Shown here piece by piece: positions 46,919 to 57,716 of a DNA stretch of 64,000 nucleotides. Numbering within the stretch: position 1 is the first letter of the stretch; each line of letters starts with the position of its first letter. The translations under genes and the position numbers were made by a program. Source of the DNA: Pestalotiopsis fici W106-1 (Eukaryota; Ascomycota; Sordariomycetes; Amphisphaeriales; Sporocadaceae); NCBI RefSeq assembly GCF_000516985.1, contig NW_006917098.1:1240001-1304000 (forward strand). Reading direction: 5' to 3'. The notes under the pieces are model-generated. The model did no database searches. It was not told the origin of the DNA and worked only from the letters and a program-made list of their open reading frames with translations.

Positions 46919-49810
46919 ATGGACAGGGAGAAATCGACCCCGGCCTGTGAGAATACAGAAGAACTACGCCTGGAGAACGACGCAACAGCTGACGTAGCGC
47001 TCAAACTTGATAGCCTCTTTCGGTACGTTGTCTTGAATCCTCGTTCAGAACAAGAAATTGTCAGAATGATAACCACTACTATGCAGCATCTCCGATATTC
47101 ACACCTTCAAGCAAGCCATCACCATATCCGACGACCTCAGTCACGTTGCCAAGATCGAGGAACGACAGCTCCTTGCACTGAGAGACAAGAACGAGCGACT
47201 AGCACCACTTGTCGCCACCGTATTAAATCCACTTGGCCCCACGGCCTCCAACAAGCCTTTAAGGTTAAAGGACTACCAGATCCAACTTATGCTACTAGAA
47301 CAACAAAATAAGAAAAGATTGATGCTGGCTCGACAGGAACAAGATATAATGTTCGATCCACCTGTGGAGAGCCCTGTCAATTTCATGCAACCTGAAGATC
47401 CGGCACTGATGGGCGGCCCGGCCTTATCCCGAAAACGCAAACGTCTCCTGGATGACAACAGCGACACGCAACTTAGCCCAGATGTCCTGGAGATGGATGC
47501 AGTGGAGCTACGCTCCTTCATCGCAGCGTTGGAGGAAAGGGCCATTGCACTAGGGGCGTCATATGATGTACCGAAAATCCCGTCGTCGCTCAAACATCAG
47601 ATTTTGTACCGAATTTTTGAAGAAAAGACTATTTCAGATGGTCCCAAGGGGAAGAAGTCAATCCAAAAGATCGTGACTGGCCCTTATTTTGACCCTCCAG
47701 AATGGGTTGGCGGGCAAGACGAGACCGGAACACTCCGTTGCCAACTTCCGCTGCAGAATTTTGATCTCTTCTTGGAGAAAAACAAAGATCTGGCATTTAT
47801 AGTGTACAAAACCTATGATCTACAAGTCGGTCATGAGAATGAGTCACAGCGACAAAAGGTGGTTGTGAATGAATCCATTCATCCCATTACCGACGAATTG
47901 AAAGAGGCGGTCAAGGTTCTCTTGGAGTCAGAGGAGGAGTTCTTCCAGTTGCACCAAGAATACAAGGATACTTCCGAGCTCACGGCTCCCTACCTCTGGG
48001 TCTTTCATCAGCGGGACAGTTGGGAGTCTGTTTTGGAAGGCTTGCCCCAGGTGCTTCGAAATCAAACCAACATGCTCTGGGAATACATCATGGACAATCA
48101 TGGTGAGGAATATGCTGCTGTTGATACATTCATATCCAGCGGACAGATCACGTCTAATTATATCAAGTATCTCTTCAAACCTGGTGACATTATCGTCGAA
48201 TCTAAGAACGATCAGCACCTGGGATACATGGCCAAGTCTTGGCCTCACTATGAAGGAAAGAGTCTTAAGGCGCGGCAGCACAAAGGTGCAGTGCCCGACA
48301 ACAGTTCGGCATCTTTTCATGGCGTGAACAGCATCTTCAACCACAGGGGCGAGGAAAAGGTGGTGGTGCATAAATGGACAATCGAGGCCTGGCATTGGGA
48401 ATTTGACGGCCAATTTCGACGCAGGAGTGGCATGCTCTGGTTATCCGTCGAAGCTGATCCCAGAGATACTGAGAAAGGCATTGCGAAATCAAAGCACAAT
48501 GCTGATCAACAGCAAAATGATTCCGGCATTGTCAATATTGATGAGCTAGGAATATTTCCACTGTCATGCGCATCTGAAGAGATAATTGCCAGATTGCGCC
48601 GCCGCGGAAGATCCTTCTGGACCTGTCGGAATGGAGCGTTTATGTCTTATCGGGAATCAACAGGACAAAATGGATCAACTCTGGTGAGCACAACTCTCAT
48701 GGCATTTGCTAGATTGTTCGTAGGGATCAAGCCGAAGATACTTGATGCTGAGTACTTGTTTAGCTGGAAGAACGCTACATGATTGATCTCAAGACATATC
48801 ACAGTCTCCACAAAGATAACAAAGCCGAGAGGACGGGCTTCGGAACCGGGTTCGTGCATGAAATAAGCTTCGAAGCAATGGAAAAGGATGAGCCACCCGA
48901 CCCCACGTTCGAGTTTCTACTGCCACTTACCATCAAGGGGTTCAACCTGCGAAAGAAAAAGTGGTATGACCTGGCCGCGGACAGAATCAGTCCAGTCAAA
49001 TGGAACAAGGAGGCATTTCAGAAGGTGGTGATTGACCCGAAGGCTAAAGACCTTATCCTCGCCCTCGTCAACAATCAGCTGGCTTCCGAGGTGAGCACTG
49101 ATCTGATTGAGGGCAAGGGCAACGGGCTCATCATGCTCCTCCACGGCGGCCCAGGCACCGGCAAGACCTTGACAGCCGAGAGCGTTGCTGAAATCTCGGA
49201 GAAGCCACTTTATAGAGTGACTTGTGGAGACGTAGGCACCAAGGCAGAGGACGTCGAGAAATACTTGGAATCTGTTCTCCATCTAGGAAAGCTGTGGGGA
49301 TGCGTTGTGCTTTTGGACGAGGCGGACGTGTTCCTGGAGGAGCGTAGTCTGAGGGACCTTGAGCGCAATGCATTGGTTTCCGTCTTTCTGCGCGTGCTGG
49401 AATACTACGAAGGCATCCTCATCCTCACGAGTAACCGAGTCGGTACCTTTGACGAAGCCTTCAAGTCTCGCATCCAGCTGGCACTGCATTACCCGACGCT
49501 TGGTCCATACCAACGCCTTCGGATCTGGGAGAACTTTCTCGACCGACTGGCGAAGCTTGATGACAGGTCGATCGACTTGGATGATTTGCGTTACCACCTG
49601 GAAGACCTCCAAAAGGAGGATATGAATGGCCGCCAGATCCGCAACGCCATCACCACTGCGCGCCAATACGCCAAGTGGAAAAAGGTCACATTGACCTACC
49701 AGCATCTCAAGGATGTTATCGAGGTCTCGGGCCGCTTCGATCAATACTTGAGCAAGGTTCGTGGAGGATTGTCTGAAGATCAACTGGCAGAGGATGAAGG
49801 TTGGAGATAG
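46919..49810 (+). CDS. AAA+ ATPase of the fungal DUF7025 type
   Basis: Exons 46919-47022, 47087-48683 and 48764-49810 give 915 residues from the first in-frame ATG. The frame is open upstream to 46604 without ATG, so the true N-terminus may be longer. Order: an acidic N-terminus; a coiled-coil linker with LKDYQIQLMLLEQQNKKRL; a DUF7025 region (about residues 280-480, with YLWVFHQRDSWE and YLFKPGDIIV); then an AAA+ core. The core has Walker A GGPGTGKT (about residue 695), Walker B VVLLDEAD (about 745), sensor ILTSNR, arginine-finger-like FKSRIQLAL, and a lid helix with NGRQIRNAITTARQYA. All ATPase residues are present. The second intron moves the frame to LEERYMIDLKTYHSLH. Donor GTGAGC at 48684 is preferred to GTAGGG at 48720, which would leave a 44-base intron. 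Substrate and partners are unknown. Confidence 0.85.
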
Positions 49811-50288
49811 AGAAGTCGACACGCCATTGAATGGGTGATAGATGTGGCCTACAGGGTACAGCCATATCGGGGGCTTTGATGATATAATGAGGGCCTTGAT
49901 TTTCCATTTAGCACACGACAATTGTTTATTTAGTGGGTTGATGCTTGCTTATAGACGTATCCTATTCTGTTTTATATCAATAAGCACTTAGCATATGCTG
50001 GTTCTCCTCATATGCAAACTTGCCGCCGTCTTTCACTGTTTTATTTTGGAATCAGGTGGCATCAGAAACGAGATGGCTGACTCCCGCCAGCCCCGCAGGT
50101 GTAGCGACGCCCTAGAGCCTGGATTAGGCGGTTTAGTACCCTGCTACCAACAATGCTTAGGCCTACCTAGGTGTGTTATCCCCCGCTCCATCCAATGGTC
50201 TGGCCGGGTAGCACATAGCTACTTGTTCACTATCCCTTTCTTCTGCAGATCCAGTCTTCACTTTTGAATATGAGCTGATCACCTCGAG
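49811..50288. other. Intergenic, about 480 bases
   Basis: The stretch holds the 3' region of the AAA+ gene and the promoter of the Zn2Cys6 gene, which is transcribed in the same direction. No gene or repeat is seen. Confidence 0.5.
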
Positions 50289-52359
50289 ATGAGCGGGCGA
50301 CGTTTACCTGGTACGGACCTCTGAGCCTTGAATTTTGTGTCTGCACCAATTTATTTGATGGACTTCAGGCCAAACTGACACATGTAAAAAGGCCCCGCGT
50401 GCGCCACCTGCAGAGTAAAGTCACGTCGTTGTGATCGTGGTCGCCCTTCCTGCAATCGATGTCTGACCAAGGGCTTGACCTGTGGAGGATACCCCGACAA
50501 GTTTCGCTTTTGTGGCATTGCGAGTCGAGGTAAATTAAAGGGAAAGAAAATCCCGACAGCGGATGGGCCAGAGATTTCTTTGAAGGGCTCAGCGGAGCAA
50601 CCCCAGCAGCCTGAAAGCTTGCCGTCCGCTGCACCTCTAGCTACCACTGAAGACGACAATCACATCGAAACGCTTCACCTTGGAGCGCCCTCGAGTACAC
50701 TGCAGCTTGAATCTGCTTCTGATCCCCCGCGCCTTTCGACGCCTAGAGAGCCTTCTCAAACCAGACGAGATGGTCCGCAAAATGTCGAAACCCCCGTTGG
50801 TGAACGTCGTTACAGCGATGTTGATCCAGCTGAACTCAACTCGGCAATGACGATCCATCCTCTGCCCGACCCCAATTTCGTGTATGAAATGGTGACTTCA
50901 AATTCACCCACTCATTCCGAGTCGCCAGTACACAGCTTATTGACACGGATTGGAAATTCCCGGATTCGCAGTCAAGCAGACGCCCTCCTGGAACATTGTA
51001 GGTCTAATATATACCCTTAAGCCAGTGATTGGCGCTAATTCTAGAAGACGTCAGTGAAATATGTCCTCATCAGATACAACAATTAGGTGCTCATGTTGCG
51101 AATCCGTATGAATCGTACATAGTGCCTCTAGCAAAAGAGCCAGTAGGCTTATTATATGCCATATTGGGTCTCGCGGCCAGCCACTTGGGACAGGAGCAGT
51201 CTGACCGAGACCTTCAATACAACGTTGCTGTGGAGTGTCGTCTTTTATCCCTCTCGGAATTGGGTAGCGCAATAAGGCGGGCCATTTCTACTGAAATGTC
51301 AAACGACTTTCGAGATGCTATATTCGCCACTATACAAATCCTACTTTTGCAAGACGTAAGTGGTAACAAATCCTTCTTTTTGGCTATAAACCAGTCAACT
51401 TAACCCAAAATGATTTCAGGTCTGCGAAAGTGGTGTCTCGGAAAATGGTATACATATATCGGGCGCTTTTGCAATCAGTTCGAATCTCCTCAAGCTTGAC
51501 ACCTTGGAACCATTGCGGCATAGTCGAACGATCTTCTTCCTGAGCAACTTGGCTTGGTAAGATTGTGTTTGACTTGCACTTGATGCTACATATGACTTAC
51601 CAAGTGGCTTATTTCTGTAGGCTCGACATAATACGCGCGTTTGCGAATCCTCAGCGATTGAGCTTCTCTCAAGAATCACGTGAGACTTTGGTCATGCTGA
51701 TTGATTCTCGGTTTGAACTGGTAAATGGTTGCCCAAAAGACTTGTTCATTCTTATCGGAGAAGCTCTCACTTGTGCCAAGGCGCGCGGCTTGCAGGATAT
51801 TGGGAAAACGGAATTCGAACAGAAGCTGCGGCGGATACTACGACAACTATATTCGTGGAACCGACATCAATACCAGTGCCCCAATGATGACGCTCGCTGG
51901 GTAAATGTTGCGGAAGCATTTCGGCATACCTGTATCTTGAGAGTCTTGAGGCTCTTGGACGAATTTCATGACCCGCGGGATCCTGAAATCCAAGAATCTG
52001 TTCATGCCATTCTAGACGCAGTCTCTGGGATATCGAAAGATTGTGCTCTTGTGGAATTAATGGTTCTGCCCTTGTTCATGGCTGGCGCTGATGCCATGTC
52101 GCCACATTCACGTCACTATGTGAAATTGCGACTGGATGATATTAGGGGAAGGTCAAGAATGAGCAATCCGGCGCCGGACAGACTGCTTCAGCAAGTTTGG
52201 GATGCTCGAGCTTTACAGTCCAAGCATGATAGGAAAAACATCCCTTGGATGTTATTTGTAAGTTGACTCATGGTGGCTGTTGTGTGATTTGAGATGGCTG
52301 ACCATTATTAGACCAACGACAGCCAGTCAACTCGCCAACATGATTATTTAATCATTTGA
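50289..52359 (+). CDS. Zn2Cys6 transcription factor
   Basis: Six exons, 50289-50310, 50392-50997, 51048-51355, 51420-51556, 51621-52257 and 52312-52359, give 585 residues. The binuclear zinc cluster stands at the N-terminus as MSGRRLPGPACATCRVKSRRC with Cys11, 14, 21, 28, 31 and 38 (spacing 2-6-6-2-6). It would bind CGG-type half-sites. A Ser/Pro/Gln-rich linker follows, then a fungal-specific regulatory region (Fungal_trans_2 type) from about residue 210 (HYVSEICP, NPYESYIVPLA, YAILGLAASHLG, HISGAFAISSNLLKL, IFFLSNLAWLDIIRAFANP). The tail NDSQSTRQHDYLII in the last tiny exon matches how this family ends. The first exon has only 22 bases, so simple frame reading misses the start of the zinc cluster. 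Targets are unknown; the following DUF1349 gene is a candidate. Confidence 0.9.
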
Positions 52360-52823
52360 GCAAAGTAGCATGCTTCGTGCATTATGCTGGGATATACACG
52401 ATCGAGATATCCTACATTCTTGAGAGACGAGACAGTGTCAAAGAAAAAGAAATTGCAATTTACTTTGGCTGGTATGTTAAGAGAAGCTTTGGGTAAAGAA
52501 CTAAGAGCCTGAAATCAATTCTCCGTCTAGTCAAATGCACACCGCTTTGCATGGTCAATGGTCTGGCAATGGACAGAGTTACCTTCTGGTTGAGCGAGTT
52601 TCCTAGAAGAGCTTAGCCGCTAAGTGACTGTTCTCAGTAATCATTTCGAGCTGAGTGGTCCCTCAACCGCCCATTGTCTATATAGTATAATAAGCGGCCT
52701 CCTCTCGGTTCAAAGATTCCTTTTCTGTCACTGAACACATTAATATCACTTTCAATTGTCCTCGTTCGTCAATAGTTTACTACGAGTTGTCTCTATATCT
52801 TTCGAACCTAACCTAAACACATA
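52360..52823. promoter_or_regulatory. Promoter region of the DUF1349 gene, TATA-like element
   Basis: About 460 bases. A TATA-like run (CTATATAGTATAATAAG) at 52678-52694 stands about 140 bases before the ATG at 52824. A C/T- and A-rich leader (TCGAACCTAACCTAAACACATA) ends at the start codon. This is the clearest core promoter in the window and would suit an inducible gene. Confidence 0.55.
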
Positions 52824-53480
52824 ATGACGGACTTTACCTTATTCTCTGGCACATCCAGTCAGCCACCACTACCAAAGGACACTCAAGAGCAAACCTTTAC
52901 ATTGTCAGCTACTGCGGGCTCAGACATTTGGCGTACTGTAAAGGCAGCCGGTGGTCGAGACGACTTCAATGGACCAATCTACGCCACGAAAGTACCCTTG
53001 AAGTCTTTCCAGCACGCAGCCGCCACCATTTCGGCGGACTTTCAGACGCCGTATGCCCAGGGCGGTCTCATCATCTTCTTCCCAGGCAGGTCCGCAATTA
53101 TTACACAGAACGAGGACGGAACCACCGTTTTCGAGACATCACCAGAGTGGTGGATCAAGACTGGCATCGAGTTTGAAAACGGCTCTCTCTTCGCATCCGT
53201 TGTCACGGCAAATCCCTCTGCCGACTGGAGCCTGGCCTTGCTGGGGACCAACAAGGCCACGTTTGAAGTGGAAAGATCGCATGGCGCATTGTGGATATAT
53301 GTCACCAAGCAGAATGAGCCGAGGGTCCCATTGAGAGAGGTGACATGGGTATTCGAAAACGAAAATGATGGTCGTGAGGTCTGGATTGGGGTTGCCGCTT
53401 GTATGCCTGTTGGTGAAAAGGACTCTGGTGGCGGTGATTTGAATGTCTTGTATGAGAACTTTTCATTGAGGACCGTTTGA
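52824..53480 (+). CDS. DUF1349 protein (concanavalin-like fold)
   Basis: A single exon encodes 218 residues, the usual size for the family. DUF1349 proteins have a jelly-roll, lectin-like fold; yeast Ree1 belongs here and affects enolase. Visible blocks are FTLSATAGSDIWRTVKAAGGRDDFNGPIY, FQTPYAQGGLIIF, WWIKTGIEFENGSLFASVVTANPSADWS, and REVTWVFENENDGREVWIGVAACMP. No signal peptide is present, so it should be cytosolic. A TATA-like element lies 140 bases upstream. It follows the Zn2Cys6 gene in the same direction with about 460 bases between them, which makes regulation by that factor plausible but unproven. Confidence 0.85.
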   Translation: MTDFTLFSGTSSQPPLPKDTQEQTFTLSATAGSDIWRTVKAAGGRDDFNGPIYATKVPLKSFQHAAATISADFQTPYAQGGLIIFFPGRSAIITQNEDGTTVFETSPEWWIKTGIEFENGSLFASVVTANPSADWSLALLGTNKATFEVERSHGALWIYVTKQNEPRVPLREVTWVFENENDGREVWIGVAACMPVGEKDSGGGDLNVLYENFSLRTV

Positions 53481-54353
53481 AACGATATACTTGAACATGC
53501 AAAGAGAGTCAATTAAATTAAGAATAAATAGCCATCCTATGTCTCGTAAAGTGTATATCATCTAGTGATTAGTTTTTTCTTCCTCCTCAACTTGCTGTAC
53601 TTGGAATACAACAAAATAGCAAGAAAGGCAAGTCTCATAGAATTTGGATGGGATAGGATAGCCGGCCATCGTGTCTTGGCATATTTACTCTAGTGTCGCC
53701 TTGGCATTCGAAGCTGTATTACTCTTTAGGTTTGCTGCTGGATTGTCCCAAAGTAGCAGTTCGTCCCGCAAGCCAAAGGATGACGGAACCTGGTGCTGCT
53801 ACGGAGCCTGTAGAGGATAGTGCTTCTTGTGTTTCTCACCATGACAAAAGCACTACCAATATGCCCCCAATAACTGACTCCCTGTTTCGGTATTAACCAG
53901 ACGAAGTTTGGCCCTATATTTATTATCCATCTTAATGCTGTGATGTTTCGCATGTTTCCGATTGATCTCTAGAAGAGGTTCGAGTCCAATCCCAAGCTGA
54001 AAGATGACATAAAATTGAAATATCTGAAAGATTGGACTCAATAGGCAATCCTCACTCAATAGTCCCCGATAGAAATTATAGATACGATATACAGACTTCT
54101 TGTCTCTTGCAGTAATCAAAGATGTACCAGAAAACTTTTGTATAAAATCGAGTAGGTATAACATTCAAGCACGCGGCCGGAATTTAGCCGCAACGGCGCA
54201 GTGGATCCGCTCTTGCGGGAATTGAGCTGGGCGAAAGTCCGTGCATTGCAAGCAGTAGGCAAGCGCCGGCAGCTTTCCAGGTTTAGAGCTTTTGGAGAGC
54301 TCTTTGAATTGGACAACAGGTTCGACTAAATACTTCATGCGGCCAGCCAAAAT
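53481..54353. other. Intergenic, about 870 bases
   Basis: The stretch holds the 3' end of the DUF1349 gene and the promoter of the Mmc1-like gene. A 57-codon minus frame (54165-54338) starts 15 bases before the ATG of that gene and is discussed in the findings. A B-box-like GGTTCGAGTCC near 53977 has no tRNA fold around it. Confidence 0.5.
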
Positions 54354-56300
54354 ATGCCGCCGCGATTGTCGTTACGAGCCTCGGCGGCTCCTCGTCGCCT
54401 CCTCGGACAAGTCAGCGGTAGCGAACGGCAGGCTGTTTGTTTCTTTTGTTCATTGACGGATTCCTCCTCTCCGAGACCGCAGCAGCAGCAACAGACACCA
54501 GCCACCCGACGGGCCAGACGAAGAAGAGGAGGAAGACTAGCTGCCAGCTCACAGCAACAGCAACGAGTTTACCAGTCCACCACGTCCACCGCCAGTAGTA
54601 CATCATCGACGACACGAGAGCCGGATGCCAGAAAAGAGTTGGAGGATGCCTTGGTACAGCTCCAGAAACATGCCGCCAGCTTCGTGAACCTGTCGCGGTT
54701 GCAACTGGCCATCAATGGCCTACGACAAGAGCCCGGCAGCGAGGCGATCCGAGTCGCCATCCTCGGCCTGACCAATGGCACCGTCTCCGGACAGTCGGCC
54801 AAACAGGTCCTGAAGCTCCTCCTCGCCGACCCGCTCAAGGACGAGGAGGAATGGGAACGCGAAGTCGACCGCCACGACCTGACGCAGCCCATGATCATCC
54901 GGGTCGGCGCCAAGGATCACCAGACACCCGGGACCATCTCGCTGGCCAAGGGCAGTCTGTTACACGAGGTCAATGTCTCATCGGCGACAATGAATGGTCA
55001 CAACCTCGAGCTGCTACTCATGGAGACCAATCCATACGTGGCGTCTGCAGACGACAGCGTCGAGGGCCTCGAAGATGCGATTCTCGTCCCCACGGTCGAT
55101 ATTCCCATATCAGGTACGGGGAGGTACACTCCAGTCACGACGCCGGTACACAAGGCTCTCCTGGTGACAAATGGACTCATGGGCGCTGCATCCGTGGCAT
55201 CTCTACCACTGTCGGAAAGCGCAGATGTCATTGCAGCTGCTGTGGACATTCCAGAGTATAAGCCGGACAGTCAGACAGCTCTACCATTCACGCCCATTGA
55301 TGTAGGAACTGCCAGCGTCGGTCTTGGTCTGATCCGGAAAAGTCTTAATGATGCCATGGAATACGAGCACATGTGGTTCCAGAGCAATTTACCAAAACTC
55401 AAAGATTGGGTCAAGGCAGATGTTACAACTGACGCTGCTGGCATCACAAAGGCGCCTGTACGGAGATTAATAGCATCACTACTGCAAAACACCACAATCG
55501 CAATAGCAGAAGAGGAAGCAAGGGCTGTTTCTACCACATTGACAACCGCAACATCCCCGAAATCGACACATCTCAATTCCAACCTGGCTGCATGGGCCGA
55601 GGGGGCCCATTCAGAGTTGCAAGAACAGCTAGACCTGGCATTCTCGAGCCGGAGGTGGCGCAAGCTGGGCTGGTGGAAACTCTTCTGGCGCGTCGACGAT
55701 GTGCACATGCTCACGACCGACATTATCAACCAGCGGTTCCTGCCCACGGCTGAGAAAAAGGCAATTTACCTGGCTGGCCAGATCCAGGAAGCCAACGCGC
55801 CAAACAGCATTTCGGTCGTTTATGATGCACCCGTCTTACAGACGCCCGACGTTCAACCAGCTGTACCAACGACCTGGCCGACAAATATCCCGGCAGCACG
55901 ATCCTATCTCCAAAACGAGACGATACCGGCCTTGCAGGCACTCGCACAAAAGCTCGTCCTGCAGACATTGAGCACATCGGGCCTGACCACTTCTCTAGGA
56001 GCCCTGGCCTACTTTGGAACTCTGACCACGGGCATTTATGAGGCTGGCGCCGTTGCGGCACTTGGTATCGTCTGGAGTATGCGCCGGATGCAGAAGCAGT
56101 GGGAGACGGCACGCAGCTTCTGGGAAGGAGAAGTGAGGGAGGAGGGACGCAAAGCTGTTCGTGGTGTCGAGACTTCGGTGGAAAAGGTCCTGAAACAGTC
56201 TGAAGACGTGGACGCCACTCCCGTCGCCGAGAACGAAGAACTCATCAGAGCTAGAGATTTGGTCGAGAAGGCCACCGAGGCTCTTGACAGGTTAAAATAG
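54354..56300 (+). CDS. Mitochondrial Mmc1-like protein, conserved fungal
   Basis: A single exon encodes 648 residues. The first 70 residues are Arg/Ser/Gln-rich with almost no acidic residue (MPPRLSLRASAAPRRLLGQV, poly-Gln, TRRARRRRGGR), a good mitochondrial presequence. The middle is helical (RKELEDALVQLQKHAASFVNLSRLQLAINGLR, then VRVAILGLTNG-like RVAILGLTNGTVSGQSAKQV). The C-terminal part has SRRWRKLGWWKLFWRVDDVHMLTTDIINQRFLPTAEKK, and a hydrophobic segment near residues 545-570 (SLGALAYFGTLTTGIYEAGAVAALGIVWSM) followed by a coiled coil. This pattern fits the Mmc1 family of fungal inner-membrane proteins with a degenerate AAA-like C-terminal domain, named here by recall. No Walker motif is visible. 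The function is not established. Confidence 0.72.
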   Translation: MPPRLSLRASAAPRRLLGQVSGSERQAVCFFCSLTDSSSPRPQQQQQTPATRRARRRRGGRLAASSQQQQRVYQSTTSTASSTSSTTREPDARKELEDALVQLQKHAASFVNLSRLQLAINGLRQEPGSEAIRVAILGLTNGTVSGQSAKQVLKLLLADPLKDEEEWEREVDRHDLTQPMIIRVGAKDHQTPGTISLAKGSLLHEVNVSSATMNGHNLELLLMETNPYVASADDSVEGLEDAILVPTVDIPISGTGRYTPVTTPVHKALLVTNGLMGAASVASLPLSESADVIAAAVDIPEYKPDSQTALPFTPIDVGTASVGLGLIRKSLNDAMEYEHMWFQSNLPKLKDWVKADVTTDAAGITKAPVRRLIASLLQNTTIAIAEEEARAVSTTLTTATSPKSTHLNSNLAAWAEGAHSELQEQLDLAFSSRRWRKLGWWKLFWRVDDVHMLTTDIINQRFLPTAEKKAIYLAGQIQEANAPNSISVVYDAPVLQTPDVQPAVPTTWPTNIPAARSYLQNETIPALQALAQKLVLQTLSTSGLTTSLGALAYFGTLTTGIYEAGAVAALGIVWSMRRMQKQWETARSFWEGEVREEGRKAVRGVETSVEKVLKQSEDVDATPVAENEELIRARDLVEKATEALDRLK

Positions 56301-56605
56301 AGGAGGCCTGTATAGATTATGTGTATAATTAGTGTACCCGGACATAATTCCAGCTGATCGGCCGTGGACGTCTTGTTCACATTAAATCTCTCTACTCCAT
56401 CCTGACCACAATACATAGTCCTCATTGACTTTCCTCGCTAATGGTTGAGAATAATTAGGCCAAGAACATTGAAACGGGCTTACTAAACTCACCAAAACCT
56501 GTAATATGATTTCCAAGGGGTATCGTTTGCCGCGCACAGTTTCCAATGCGCAACAGCGGCATGTAATTTTCTCTATCTCATCAGCCATTTGTTTCGTCCC
56601 CAATC
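56301..56605. other. Intergenic: convergent 3' ends
   Basis: About 300 bases separate the stop codons of the Mmc1-like gene (plus) and pICln (minus). They hold both 3' untranslated regions and nothing else visible. Confidence 0.5.
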
Positions 56606-57716
56606 TTACTCGGTGCGTGGGCGCTTGGACTCGCCATCGCCATCGCCCTCGGCCTCGTTCCCATTGACACCATCGGCATCACCACCATCAACCTCGTCTC
56701 GGCCACGGACACGACCGGCGCCTTCGCCAAGCTCACCACTGATGACGACACCCTCGCCCTCTGCCACCTCGGCGCCGCCACCGATCCAGTTGCCCTCCTC
56801 GTCAAAGTAGTCCCCCACGTTTTCGGCCGTGATCCAGCCCGAGCTCCCGGGCATTGGCGGCGGTAGACCACCGTTGGCATCGCCCTGAAACGCGCCAGGC
56901 AGGCCCTCGAGGGCTTCTCCCTCGAACACGATTCTGTCCATGTAGTCCTCACCATCGCCCTCGTCGTCTTCGTCCTCGTCGGCTGGGTCCGGGTGCAGGT
57001 TCTGACAAGCCGAAATCTGGGCAAAGAGAGCCGAGGTGCGCTGGGCGTTGAGCGGGTCTATTATCGACTCGGTCGCGGCAGCATCGACGGCCTTGTAAGG
57101 AACGAGAGTCAGTTCCAGGGGATCAAAGGACTCGTCGTCGTCGCCGCCGTCGCCCGAGAACTCGAGCTGCATGTACACGCCCAGGAATTTCTTTGTCTCG
57201 TCGTCGGGGTTCTCGCGGCTCTTGAAGTTCTTGGTCGCGTGGAGGGAAATGGACGGGTACGGTATCTCGATACCAGTCTGGTTGTTGTGCGAGTAGAGAA
57301 TCAGCTTGCTATAGTGACGGCGTAAAGATACAAAGTCAGCTCAACAAGATCTCAATTGCCAGATGGCACAAGTGAAGGGGTTTGTGTATTTTCTCGTACT
57401 GTGATGACACAAAGACCTCGACCTTGTCTTCTTCGCTCAGGTGCTTGCCGCCGTCGTTTTCGAGGGCGAGGGCCTCGGGCGGCGTGGGTGGCTTGTTGGG
57501 CGCGGCGTCACTGCCCTCCTCCACATGGCCGCCGCTGGAGAAGATGTGCAGGCGACTCGACTGCTCGGGCGAGCACCAGGCCTTGATGTGCTCGTCGTGA
57601 AAGTACAGCACGGGCTTGCCGTCGAAAAAGGTCTCGGGCGTCTGCGACTGGTACTCGCTGAGGGGCTGAAAGTCTGCTTCCGCCGACGGGCGGTTCTTAA
57701 TCACCGTGGGCAGCAT
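56606..57716 (-). CDS. pICln / Voldacs family protein (methylosome subunit)
   Basis: Exons 57400-57716 and 56606-57308 give 339 residues. pICln binds Sm proteins as an assembly chaperone for spliceosomal snRNPs with the PRMT5 methylosome, and was first described as a regulator of swelling-activated chloride conductance. The PH-like fold is visible: FFDGKPVLYFHDEHIKAWC, VEVFVSS joined by the splice to HKLILYSHNNQTGIEIPYPSISLHATKN, then KKFLGVYMQLEF and the acidic end. DRIVFEGEALEGL and GNWIGG fall in the C-terminal acidic region, and the tail is Gly/Glu/Asp-rich ending KRPRTE. The 91-base intron has donor GTACGA. Filamentous fungal homologues carry long linkers such as the one between residues 50 and 95. 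Identification is by fold motifs and layout. Confidence 0.85.

Noticed and set aside
49283..49921. 212-codon minus-strand frame opposite the AAA+ core
   Set aside because: It is a shadow of the ATPase exon; Walker motifs are on the plus strand.
53970..53990. B-box-like GGTTCGAGTCC
   Set aside because: The flanking bases do not form a T stem and no A box lies upstream.
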